A DNA stretch of 36,114 nucleotides from Salimicrobium halophilum. Its GTDB lineage: Bacteria; Bacillota; Bacilli; Bacillales; Halobacillaceae. The translations under genes were made by a program, and so were the position numbers. The notes under the pieces were generated by a model. That model was not told where the DNA came from. It ran no database searches and saw only the letters and a list, made by a program, of their open reading frames with translations. The DNA lies in NCBI RefSeq assembly GCF_900100295.1, contig NZ_FNEV01000017.1, forward strand, positions 1 to 36,114, read 5' to 3'. Shown piece by piece: positions 24,661 to 32,091 of this stretch; position 1 is the stretch's first letter, and every line of letters starts with the position of its first letter.

Positions 24661-24804
24661 AATAAGATTTCTTTCCTGTCGCTCCTTTCTCATAAAAATG
24701 AGCGCACCCTTTATAATAGACGTTTTGAAAAACAGTTAAACGTATAAAGATGCGACACTCTTATTTTACTCGAGCTTCAAACAAAACGTCAATCTTTTTT
24801 GAAT
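24661..24804 (-). promoter_or_regulatory. glmS promoter region and leader before the ribozyme
   Basis: TATTATAAA on the minus strand near 24709-24717 is a probable -10; the -35 (TTAACT-like) is weak. The start of the leader has a small hairpin of GCGCTC and GAGCG. No ORF is seen. TGCGACACTC near 24751 resembles the second repeat family. Confidence 0.45.
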
Positions 24805-25210
24805 GAAAAGCGGAGACACCTTGCTCAGCCCTTCTCGCATAAGTGAAAATCAGCCTAAAGAAGCGCTCTCCTTCTTTATGGGTGGTTTTCGCTTATGTCG
24901 CTAAGGGCTAGGTGTCGCAGCTAGACATAAAAAGCGAAGAAGGCCTGCTTAGAAACCTCAGCCATAAGTAGAACCGTCAGACAAAAAGTGCTCTTTCTTT
25001 TTTTCTGATCTGTTCTACTTATGGCTCGGGGTTTCTGGGCTTCGCAGCTAGACTAATGAAAAGCGGAGACATCCCGCTTAGAAGTTCTGGCATAAGCAAG
25101 GGTTTCTCTTTTCAGGCGTCCTTTCCTGAAAAAGAAATCATTGCTTATGACATGTACTTCTGGATGTCGTAGCTAGACACGAAAAGCGGAGAAAACCTGT
25201 TTAGAAAAGC
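24805..25210 (+). repeat. Head-to-tail array of three full structured repeats and one truncated head
   Basis: Units span about 24805-24926, 24929-25053 and 25058-25178, with a broken head from 25181. The first pairs GACACC/GGTGTC, AGCCCTT/AAGGGCT and AAGAAG/CTTCTT. The second pairs AGCCATAAGTAGAAC/GTTCTACTTATGGCT and AGAAACC/GGTTTCT. The third pairs GACATCC/GGATGTC, AGAAGT/ACTTCT, CATAAGCAA/TTGCTTATG and TTTTCAGG/CCTGAAAA. The arm sequences differ but pairing is kept. The array lies between glmM and the glmS promoter, antisense to both. Confidence 0.88.
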
Positions 25211-25412
25211 TTTGCGAACCGTCCAGGTAACCAGAACCTTCCCTGAATGAACCGCAAAAGTATTTGCGACCCACTCAACACCTTTCAAACACTCCTGAAC
25301 GGTTCAATCAAGAAGAAATGAACCGTTCACGAAAGAAACTTGAACTCGAATGTACCGCAACATCCGTTACCACCCACTCACGCGCTCGCACAACCACTGA
25401 ACGGTGCAAAAA
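25206..25412 (+). repeat. Second hairpin family, two adjacent elements
   Basis: TTTGCG at 25212 pairs with CGCAAA near 25253, and TTTGCGACCCACTC near 25263 faces GAATGTACCGCAA near 25352. Between the latter lie TGAACGGTTCA and TGAACCGTTCA. The motifs match the minus-strand cluster at 3650-3832. No gene is seen in 24805-25467 apart from repeats and the glmM terminator. Confidence 0.55.
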
Positions 25413-25428
25413 ACCTTTCAATAAACAG

Positions 25429-25459
25429 AAAAAAGCAGCGTGGAACGAATCCACACTGC
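25429..25459 (-). terminator. Intrinsic terminator of cdaA-cdaR-glmM
   Basis: On the minus strand GCAGTGTGGA and TCCACGCTGC pair around TTCGT, followed by TTTTTT. It separates glmM from glmS. Confidence 0.9.
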
Positions 25460-25467
25460 CTGATCAC

Positions 25468-26817
25468 TTATTCTTTCATGCCTAGCTCTTCCTGGACGAC
25501 ATCCACAACCCGTTTCACATAAGCTTCACACTCTTCTTCTGTAGGAGCTTCCGCCATGATACGTACGAGCGGTTCTGTACCGGATGGGCGGACAAGCACT
25601 CGGCCGCTGTCTCCCATTTCGTTTTCCACTTCTTCGATCTTCTCCTGGATGCGTGTATTCGTGAACACAGCCTGCTTATCGATGACTTTTACGTTCTTGA
25701 GCACCTGAGGGAATTTCTCCATTTCAAAGGCCAGCTCTGATAACGGTTTGCCTGTGTCCCTCATAACGTTTACCAGTTGGAGCGCCGAGAGAATTCCGTC
25801 TCCGGTAGTGTTGTGGTCGAGGAAAATGATGTGCCCGGACTGCTCTCCTCCGAGGTTGTAGCCGCCTTTTCGCATCTCTTCCATGACGTAACGATCTCCG
25901 ACGGCTGTTTTGTCACTGGTGATCCCCACTTTTTCCAGTGCTTTATAAAAGCCGAGATTACTCATGACCGTCGAAACGACTGTCGAATGATCAAGGAGAT
26001 GGTTCTCGTTCATATATTTCGCACATATATACATGATGCGGTCTCCGTCTACGAGCTGTCCTTTTTCATCGACAGCAATCAGACGATCTCCGTCCCCGTC
26101 GAAGGCGAGTCCGACGTCGGCTCCCTTCTCTTTCACGAAATCCTGAAGGGCTTCCGGACTGGTGGATCCACATCCATCATTGATATTCAGCCCATCCGGG
26201 GAAGAACCGATAGAAGAGATCTCCGCTTCCAAGTCTGCGAACAAGTGTGAGGCGATGGAAGAAGTAGCCCCGTTCGCACAGTCGATCGCTATGTGAAGAC
26301 CTTCAAAATCATGATCGACGGTCTTCTTCAAGTGCTGCATATATTTCTGGACGCCTTCAAAGTAATCATTGATCTGACCGAGGTCCCTACCTGATGGACG
26401 AGGAAGATTATCCTCCTCTGCATCAATGAGCTCTTCAATCTCCTGTTCCTGCTTATCCGTCAGTTTAAAGCCATCGGATCCGAAAAATTTGATCCCGTTA
26501 TCCTCGACAGGATTATGAGAAGCGGAAATCATGATCCCCGCTTCCGCCTGCATCGCTTTCGTCAGGTAAGCGACTCCTGGTGTTGAGATGACGCCGAGTC
26601 GCATCACTTCTGCACCGATGGATAGCAGTCCGGCCGCCAAGGCTCCTTCGAACATCTCGCCGGAAATACGCGTATCTCTTCCGATCAGAACTTTCGGCTT
26701 CTCCTGACCTTTCGTCAAAGCGTACCCGCCGAATCGTCCAAGCTTAAACGCAAACTCCGGGGTCAGTTCCTTGTTTGCGACTCCTCGTACCCCGTCTGTG
26801 CCAAAATATTTCCCCAT
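25468..26817 (-). CDS. glmM: Phosphoglucosamine mutase
   Basis: A 449-residue cytoplasmic enzyme that converts glucosamine-6-phosphate to glucosamine-1-phosphate. The phosphoserine loop [12 protein letters not shown] holds catalytic Ser100. The metal loop FDGDGDR is near 238-244, the sugar loop GGEQSGH near 323-329, and the phosphate-binding [10 protein letters not shown] near 410-419. Third gene of cdaA-cdaR-glmM, 18 bp after cdaR. In related bacteria GlmM binds CdaA and lowers c-di-AMP production, and this operon fits that link. Confidence 0.97.
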   Translation of the reverse strand: MGKYFGTDGVRGVANKELTPEFAFKLGRFGGYALTKGQEKPKVLIGRDTRISGEMFEGALAAGLLSIGAEVMRLGVISTPGVAYLTKAMQAEAGIMISASHNPVEDNGIKFFGSDGFKLTDKQEQEIEELIDAEEDNLPRPSGRDLGQINDYFEGVQKYMQHLKKTVDHDFEGLHIAIDCANGATSSIASHLFADLEAEISSIGSSPDGLNINDGCGSTSPEALQDFVKEKGADVGLAFDGDGDRLIAVDEKGQLVDGDRIMYICAKYMNENHLLDHSTVVSTVMSNLGFYKALEKVGITSDKTAVGDRYVMEEMRKGGYNLGGEQSGHIIFLDHNTTGDGILSALQLVNVMRDTGKPLSELAFEMEKFPQVLKNVKVIDKQAVFTNTRIQEKIEEVENEMGDSGRVLVRPSGTEPLVRIMAEAPTEEECEAYVKRVVDVVQEELGMKE

Positions 26818-26835
26818 GAAACTATCCCTCTCTTT

Positions 26836-27795
26836 CTAATCGTTTGTAATTTCTATTTGTACTTCTGCTGTCTTCGGTTCTATAGCTGTAACCCCATCCG
26901 GGAGATCAATTTTCACTTCTCTAGTCGTCGTTTCATTCAGTCCTTCTGTATCCACCGGTACTCCGCTGACCTGGTTAATGTCATTCAGTACTCCTCGCGG
27001 CCCATAAATCGTCACCTGCTCGACCGAAGAAGTGATAGTATTCACGTTCGCTCCATTCGCAACGTCCCCTTCTGCCTGAAATGTAACAGGGACCGCTTTC
27101 TGCGAACGGGAGACAGGAACATCAATAGAGACGGTGGAAGGTTCGACGATCACATTCAATTCGTTTCCTTCTTCATCGTATACTTTCACCGGGGCTTCCT
27201 TGCCTTCGATTGAACTCTCTACACCCGAGAGGTTCACAATGGATTTCACTACGGCCACTTGGGAAAGGACCGAAGCGGCACCGGTGATTTCAACAGAAGC
27301 AGGCTCGATGACAGGTTCACCGATCTCCCATCCTTCCTGCAACTGATTTTCATTGATGAAATCCACACTGGCCTCAAAAGAATGGCTCACCCGGCGCTCG
27401 ATCGTCACCTCTACCGTCTGCGGTTCGGTGCTCACTTGAATCTGACTGGAAATACCGGAATGCTGTATCGGCACTTCGTGGCGACCGGGACCGAGCTCAT
27501 TCAGTTCAACATAGAGCGTGAAGTTCTGCTGGCGGGCGACTGGTGCAATCTGGCTTGTCGGTCCCTCCAGAGTGACGTTAGCCACCTGGGGAACTCCACT
27601 GACGACAAGTTCCTCATCATCCAGCCTTATATCTACAGGGATGTTCTCGACCAATTCCTGATCCGTGGAATTACCATTCAGAAAAAAGGACTCGGAATCC
27701 GACGTGTTCTCTGAACTTACAGAAGCCCACATCAGGACAGCCAGGAACAAAGATAAAATCCGGATGAACCATGTACTGCGCAACCACTTATCCAT
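26836..27795 (-). CDS. cdaR: YbbR-domain regulator of CdaA
   Basis: A 319-residue protein with one N-terminal membrane anchor at about 8-26 (STWFIRILSLFLAVLMWASV) and an extracytoplasmic region of four YbbR-type beta repeats. The conserved pieces VDIRLD, VTLEGP, VEITGAASVLSQV and VTIYGPRGVLNDI recur at about 80-residue intervals. It modulates the diadenylate cyclase CdaA in the membrane. Its start overlaps the end of cdaA by eight bases, which suggests coupled translation. Confidence 0.93.
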   Translation of the reverse strand: MDKWLRSTWFIRILSLFLAVLMWASVSSENTSDSESFFLNGNSTDQELVENIPVDIRLDDEELVVSGVPQVANVTLEGPTSQIAPVARQQNFTLYVELNELGPGRHEVPIQHSGISSQIQVSTEPQTVEVTIERRVSHSFEASVDFINENQLQEGWEIGEPVIEPASVEITGAASVLSQVAVVKSIVNLSGVESSIEGKEAPVKVYDEEGNELNVIVEPSTVSIDVPVSRSQKAVPVTFQAEGDVANGANVNTITSSVEQVTIYGPRGVLNDINQVSGVPVDTEGLNETTTREVKIDLPDGVTAIEPKTAEVQIEITND

Positions 27796-28603
27796 TTTTC
27801 TTCCCCCTCCAGTTCCACGTTTTCGTCGCAGGGGTCTTCGTTACATCAAGGGCGGAATGCAACACATTCCGAAGTGCTTCTTCATCCAGATTACGTTGAA
27901 GTTCTCCGTTGATGGTACAGGAAACACTCCCTGTCTCTTCTGAAACGATGATAGTCAGGGCATCCGTCACTTCACTGATGCCCATCGCTGCCCGGTGCCT
28001 TGTACCGAGCTCCTTGGAAATGAACGGGCTCTCCGATAGCGGCAAGTAACAGGCAGCCGCTACAATCTTATCTCTTTTCAGAATGACGGCTCCATCGTGC
28101 AAAGGGGTGTTAGGGATGAAGATGTTCGTAAGTAATTCATTCGTCAATTCTCCGTTCACAGGAATTCCGGTTTCCACGTAATCTCCCATGCCTGTTTCCC
28201 TTTCGATCGTGATAAGCGCTCCAATTCGGCGTTTCGCCATATAATTACAAGATTTCAGAATCGCTTCGATCGAGCGTTCCGTATTCTCTTCTTCTGCTGT
28301 ATTCCTGCTGAAGAAACTTCCTCTTCCAAGTTGTTCAAGTGCTCGCCTGAGTTCAGGCTGGAACAAAATGATAATTGCAAGAAAACCCCAGGCAATCGCC
28401 TGCGACATAAGCTCTCTTAATGTCGTAAGTCCAAAAAGATTACTGAGCAGCCAAATTCCAAGGATGAGGAAAACCCCTTTCAGCAACTGAACGGCTTTCG
28501 TTCCCTGGATGAGCATGATCAATTTATAAATGATGAACCAGACAAGGGCTATGTCGATGGCGATGACAACATAATCGAATAGTGTGTATCCCTCACCAAA
28601 CAT
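27788..28603 (-). CDS. cdaA: Diadenylate cyclase CdaA
   Basis: A 271-residue membrane enzyme that makes c-di-AMP from two ATP. Three N-terminal transmembrane segments lie at about 8-30, 38-58 and 65-82, followed by a cytosolic DAC domain. The catalytic motifs are Asp170-Gly-Ala in HDGAVIL and Arg202-His-Arg in TRHRAAMG. c-di-AMP controls K+ and osmolyte transport, which matters under salt stress. First gene of cdaA-cdaR-glmM. A TATAAT at 28656-28661 on the minus strand may serve it, but the -35 is poor. AAAGGAAGTG precedes the ATG. Confidence 0.96.
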   Translation of the reverse strand: MFGEGYTLFDYVVIAIDIALVWFIIYKLIMLIQGTKAVQLLKGVFLILGIWLLSNLFGLTTLRELMSQAIAWGFLAIIILFQPELRRALEQLGRGSFFSRNTAEEENTERSIEAILKSCNYMAKRRIGALITIERETGMGDYVETGIPVNGELTNELLTNIFIPNTPLHDGAVILKRDKIVAAACYLPLSESPFISKELGTRHRAAMGISEVTDALTIIVSEETGSVSCTINGELQRNLDEEALRNVLHSALDVTKTPATKTWNWRGKKNG

Positions 28604-28684
28604 GCCGACACTTCCTTTTATATGAATATCTAAGACAGTCTATCAAACCTCCATCATTATACCATATATAGGGTTAGAACAGAA

Positions 28685-28716
28685 AAAAATCACCGGCTCG
28701 CTCTTACTCCGGTGAT
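28685..28716 (-). terminator. Intrinsic terminator of sigW-rsiW overlapping the rsiW stop
   Basis: On the minus strand ATCACCGG and CCGGTGAT pair and are followed by TTTTTTT. The rsiW stop (28704-28706) lies in the loop. Confidence 0.88.
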
Positions 28717-29366
28717 CCACTCTCTTCAAGGGAGAAGACTTCTCCCACGAAATTTTTCATATGATACCAAACCCACTCAAACACCTGATTCACATAATTC
28801 AATTCGCCACTCACATAAGCCTGAAGATTCTCTCCTTCCGGCACGGTCTCCGACGATCCACCATCAATGAATTGACCATTGATCAGCGTAACATCTCCGT
28901 TGATGTGACCGTCTATCCGCAGATCCCCGTTTCTAACGACGAGGTCTCCTTCGACTGTCACATCTTCCGGAACGACTACGGTTCCATCTTCAATGACTAC
29001 GCCTTCCTGCTTGGATACCGTCACCTGCTGGTCCTGATTCCACGCCGAAAAGATGCCGCTGACCATCAGTAGCATGAAGACGGCCGCTGCCGAGACGAGA
29101 GGATGATGGCGGAACCATCCTAGCCACGTAGCACGACTCTTCTTCTCCGGGAGCTGGCTCATCACGCTATCTATAAAGGATGCTGGCGCTGTTACGCCGG
29201 ATTTATCCGCTATCAGCGTATCCGTTCTCTTCAGTTCGTGAAAACGCTTCTGACAACCTTCGCACTTCTGCAGGTGATTACTGAGAATTCTCTGTTCTTC
29301 ATCTGTCAGCGCTTCATCCAAATATTTATGCATCAAATAAATGATATCCTGTTCACAATTCATCAT
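28704..29366 (-). CDS. rsiW: Anti-sigma-W factor RsiW
   Basis: A 220-residue single-pass membrane protein. The N-terminal zinc anti-sigma domain has His31, Cys35 and Cys38 (HLQKCEGC, HX3CX2C). A transmembrane segment at about 92-112 (VSAAAVFMLLMVSGIFSAW) follows, and an outer part of short beta repeats (DVTVEGDLVVRNGDLRI, then DGHINGDVTLINGQFIDG), like the stacked turns of polymer-forming domains. It holds SigW inactive until cut by the PrsW/RasP proteases. ATG 29366 follows AGGGGTGAG. The gap to sigW is nine bases. Confidence 0.93.
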   Translation of the reverse strand: MMNCEQDIIYLMHKYLDEALTDEEQRILSNHLQKCEGCQKRFHELKRTDTLIADKSGVTAPASFIDSVMSQLPEKKSRATWLGWFRHHPLVSAAAVFMLLMVSGIFSAWNQDQQVTVSKQEGVVIEDGTVVVPEDVTVEGDLVVRNGDLRIDGHINGDVTLINGQFIDGGSSETVPEGENLQAYVSGELNYVNQVFEWVWYHMKNFVGEVFSLEESGSPE

Positions 29367-29375
29367 TCTCACCCC

Positions 29376-29939
29376 TCACACATGCCGAAGCTTTTTCCGT
29401 AAGATTTCCCTGCCGCGGTGTATTCTCGTTTTCACTGTTCCTACCGGCATATCCAGAACTTCCGATATTTCCTGGAGAGATAGTTCCTCAAGAAACCGTA
29501 AAACGATGACACTACGATATTTCGGTGGAAGAGCGGTGATTTCTGTCTGTATGTGACCCCGCAATTCGAGATTTTCCACCTGCTCTTCCGGCAAAGCCTC
29601 GTCTGTCGCCAACTGATCATGCATATCAAGACCTTCTGTCCCTTTTATTTCTGCATCGATATAATAGTCGGGCTTTTTCTTTCTGATCCGGTCGATGGTC
29701 AAATTCGTGGCGATCCGGTACAACCACGTCGAAAATTTCCGTCGTTCATCAAAGCTTTCGAGATTCGTATAGGCACGGATAAATGCTTCCTGAGCCAAAT
29801 CCTCGGCCTCCTGTTTGTTACCAACCATCCGAAAACAAATAAAGTACACTTTGTTTTGATAGAACGATACAACATCCTCAAAAGCTTGAGTATTTCCTTT
29901 TTTGACTTCTTTTATTCTCTCTGCAATGATGGTTTCCAT
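29376..29939 (-). CDS. sigW: ECF RNA polymerase sigma factor SigW
   Basis: A 187-residue group 4 sigma factor for envelope and antimicrobial-peptide stress. Region 2 spans about 20-95 with EDLAQEAFIRAYTNLESFD and FSTWLYRIATNLTIDRIRKK. Region 4 spans about 125-180 with LPPKYRSVIVLRFLEELSLQ and VGTVKTRIHRGREILRKKL. Divergent from a Spo0E-like gene. A SigW-type promoter lies upstream, so it should activate itself. The ATG follows AAGCGGAG at a longer distance than usual. Confidence 0.95.
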   Translation of the reverse strand: METIIAERIKEVKKGNTQAFEDVVSFYQNKVYFICFRMVGNKQEAEDLAQEAFIRAYTNLESFDERRKFSTWLYRIATNLTIDRIRKKKPDYYIDAEIKGTEGLDMHDQLATDEALPEEQVENLELRGHIQTEITALPPKYRSVIVLRFLEELSLQEISEVLDMPVGTVKTRIHRGREILRKKLRHV

Positions 29940-29977
29940 ATCGTTATATCTCCGCTTTCACTGCGGTCCCCTTTATG

Positions 29978-30004
29978 TACGTACCAAATACCTCTCAGGT
30001 TTCA
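29978..30004 (-). promoter_or_regulatory. SigW-dependent autoregulatory promoter of sigW-rsiW
   Basis: On the minus strand TGAAAC (29999-30004) and CGTA (29978-29981) with 17 bases between them, matching the SigW consensus TGAAAC-N16/17-CGTA. Confidence 0.88.
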
Positions 30005-30080
30005 CTTTCATGTTTATTTTTTTAAAATACGGGGATAAGTAAAAAAGAATCTAAATTAGGAGAAGAAAGGAAGAAACTCT

Positions 30081-30254
30081 ATGCATACATCTCCTAAGGA
30101 TATATTATCAAAAAAAATAGAAGAGTGCCGGAAAGATATGTTCCGTGCTGCCAGCTATCAATCTTATACATCTCCGGAGGTCGTGTATTTGAGTCGGAAG
30201 CTCGACGGTCTCCTGAATGAGTACGACAAATGGAAACAGCCTGCATCACAATGA
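30081..30254 (+). CDS. Spo0E-family aspartyl-phosphate phosphatase (small gene)
   Basis: A 57-residue protein beginning MHTSPKDILSKKIEECRKDM and containing YLSRKLDGLLNEYDKW. The latter fits the Spo0E/YnzD signature SxxLDxLL, in which Ser and Asp are essential for dephosphorylating Spo0A-P. The whole protein is a predicted two-helix hairpin. Such proteins delay sporulation. The ATG is preceded by GGAGAAGAAAGGAAG. The last codons and the stop are inside the terminator hairpin. It is divergent from sigW. Confidence 0.88.
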   Translation: MHTSPKDILSKKIEECRKDMFRAASYQSYTSPEVVYLSRKLDGLLNEYDKWKQPASQ

Positions 30255-30270
30255 TGCAGGCTGTTTTTTC
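30237..30270 (+). terminator. Terminator of the Spo0E-like gene, containing its stop codon
   Basis: CAGCCTGCATCA and TGATGCAGGCTG form a perfect 12-bp stem with loop CAA, followed by TTTTTT. The codons for Gln-Pro-Ala-Ser-Gln and the TGA stop are part of it. Confidence 0.92.
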
Positions 30271-30479
30271 TTCGACTATTTTTATCAGCTTTAGGCGAGA
30301 AGACTCCCTCCTCAACAACGTAGGGGAGAGATGAATCGCCTTCGGACGAGGAGGCGTCCTTGGTTGTCTCCGACGTCCGACAGACATATATTTTTTTGAC
30401 CAAAAACGAACATACATTCCCGCTTTTGGGGTATGTACCTATATCAATCGTTCACGTTCGAGGAGAAGGGGGCAGCGGC

Positions 30480-31628
30480 ATGGGTCACAAAGCGTACAAG
30501 TTCCGTATCTATCCGAATAAAACGCAGGAGATGCAAATCGCGAAAACGATTGGCTGCTCCCGCTTTGTCTTCAATCATTTCCTCGAAGCATGGAATACGG
30601 CGTACAGGGAAACGGGCAAAGGGATGTCCTACCATGCCTGTTCGAAACAACTGCCTTCCCTGAAGCAGGAACGTCCCTGGCTGAAAGACGTGGACAGTAT
30701 CGCTGTCCAGACCAGTGTCCGGCACCTGACCGACAGTTTTCAACGCTTCTTCAAAAAGCAAACGAAAGCCCCACGATTCAAATCGAAAAAGAACCCGGTG
30801 CAATCCTATACGACGAAACATACGAATGGCAACATCGCTATTTTGGGAAATAAGGTCAAGCTGCCTAAATTAGGCTTCGTCCGTTTCGCCAAAAGTCGGG
30901 AAGTGGAAGGCCGGGTCCTCTCCGCGACCGTCCGGCAGAATGCGGCTGGTAAATACTTCGTTTCCATCCTGACAGAAACGGAGATGGAAGCATGGCCGAA
31001 AACAGGGACAACCGTCGGGATTGATGTAGGGTTGAAAACCTTCGCCGTTCTTTCGGATGGGACCACCTATGACAATCCCCGTTTCCTGAGCTCTCTGGAG
31101 ATAAAACTGGAAAAAGCTCAACGAAAACTGTCGAGACGCTATGAACAGGCAAAGAAAGATGGAAAACCTCTGTACGAAGCGAAAAACTGCCAGAAACAAC
31201 GACGGAAAGTAGCTCGCATCCATGAGAAGATCAAGAATTCCCGCACCGATTTTCTGCATAAGCTCAGTACCGATCTCGTCAAAAACCACGACGTGATTGG
31301 GATCGAAGACCTGCAGGTAAGCAGCATGCTGAAAGACAAGCACCTGGCCAGAGCCATCATCGATGTGAACTGGTCCACCTTCCGTGAGATGCTTGCCTAC
31401 AAAGCAAAATGGTACGGGAAACACCTCGTCGTTGTGGGGAGGACCTTTCCTTCCAGTCAATTATGTTCCCGTTGTGGTTACCAGAACAAAGCAGTAAAAG
31501 ATCTCGGGCTCCGGACATGGACATGTCCTTCCTGTGCGACCCATCAGGACCGGGACCTGAACGCAAGTAAAAACATCAAAGCGGAAGCGATCCGCCTTCA
31601 AACCGGTGGGACGCCGGGGTTCGCTTAG
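30480..31628 (+). CDS. tnpB: RNA-guided endonuclease TnpB
   Basis: A 382-residue protein of the TnpB family, ancestors of Cas12. The N-terminal OrfB/HTH part starts [16 protein letters not shown]. The RuvC-like nuclease is complete: Asp in [16 protein letters not shown], Glu in [12 protein letters not shown] and Asp in [12 protein letters not shown]. The zinc finger has CSRCGY and CPSC. I took ATG 30480 because GAGGAGAAGGGGG precedes it and because it gives the standard N-terminus; the frame is open 40 codons further. All catalytic residues are present, so it may be an active nuclease guided by an RNA from the 3' end of the element. Confidence 0.93.
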   Translation: MGHKAYKFRIYPNKTQEMQIAKTIGCSRFVFNHFLEAWNTAYRETGKGMSYHACSKQLPSLKQERPWLKDVDSIAVQTSVRHLTDSFQRFFKKQTKAPRFKSKKNPVQSYTTKHTNGNIAILGNKVKLPKLGFVRFAKSREVEGRVLSATVRQNAAGKYFVSILTETEMEAWPKTGTTVGIDVGLKTFAVLSDGTTYDNPRFLSSLEIKLEKAQRKLSRRYEQAKKDGKPLYEAKNCQKQRRKVARIHEKIKNSRTDFLHKLSTDLVKNHDVIGIEDLQVSSMLKDKHLARAIIDVNWSTFREMLAYKAKWYGKHLVVVGRTFPSSQLCSRCGYQNKAVKDLGLRTWTCPSCATHQDRDLNASKNIKAEAIRLQTGGTPGFA

Positions 31629-31704
31629 GTTGCATCTGTTCGGTAGAACGGAGGTTCTAAGAATCCCCCACCTCTTAGCGATTGCGTAGGTGGGAGTAGT
31701 TCAA
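31560..31704 (+). ncRNA. Probable omega (reRNA) guide RNA region of tnpB
   Basis: TnpB nucleases use an RNA made from the 3' end of tnpB and the right end of the element, with the guide lying beyond the end. Here the stretch holds GTTCGGTAGAACGGAGGTTC and then the hairpin CCCACCT/AGGTGGG near 31665-31694. If the end is at TTCAA (about 31704), the guide would come from the structured-repeat DNA beyond it. Position inferred from the family. Confidence 0.5.
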
Positions 31705-32091
31705 GTGGGTGACTCCGCTTTTCTTTGTCTGACTACGAAGAACAAAAGTCCGAAATAGAAGCAGCCCACCCTGTTTCAGGAAAAAACACCCGAAGTCAGG
31801 CTCGTCTGCTTCTATTTGAGCTTCTAAACTTCTTCTCCACTTTTCCTGTCTAGTTGCGATGCCCAGAAACTCGAGCCATAAGCAACTCGGATCAAAGAAA
31901 GGAAGAGCACCTTTCGTTGACCAAGTTGCTTATGACTGTAGTTTCTAAACGGGGCATCTTCACTTTTCTTTGTCCAGTTGCAAAGAACAGAAGCCCGAAA
32001 TAGAAGCAGCCAACCCTGTTTCGGGAAAAAACGCCCGAAGCCAGGCTCGTCTGCTTCTATTTGAGCTTCTAAACGTTCTTCTCCACTCTTC
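31705..32091 (-). repeat. Array of three structured hairpin repeats plus a partial one, between tnpB and rocF
   Basis: On the minus strand the units lie at about 32091-31972, 31968-31848 and 31846-31728, with a fourth head cut by the end of the TnpB element. The outer two are close copies with arms CAAATAGAAGCAG/CTGCTTCTATTT. They differ at paired places, for example GGGCG..CCCGAAA against GGGTG..CCTGAAA. The middle unit pairs GATGCCC/GGGCATC and CATAAGCAACT/AGTTGCTTATG. The first unit starts directly at the rocF stop. Confidence 0.88.

Larger units (their letters stand above)
30290..31704 (+). mobile_element. TnpB-only IS200/IS605-type element (IS1341-like)
   Basis: The element holds one gene, tnpB, and no tnpA transposase. 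At the left, ggcgagaagactccc..gggagatgaatcgcc (30296-30339) forms a hairpin CTCCC/GGGAG. At the right, AATCCCCCACCT..AGGTGGGAG (31661-31695) forms a subterminal hairpin close to a TTCAA end. Such hairpins and an absent terminal inverted repeat are typical of the family. The exact ends are uncertain. It would need a TnpA from elsewhere to move. Confidence 0.7.

Noticed and set aside
30870-31460. Minus-strand ORF of 196 residues opposite tnpB
   Set aside because: Antisense shadow of the TnpB frame, which has a full RuvC triad and zinc finger.
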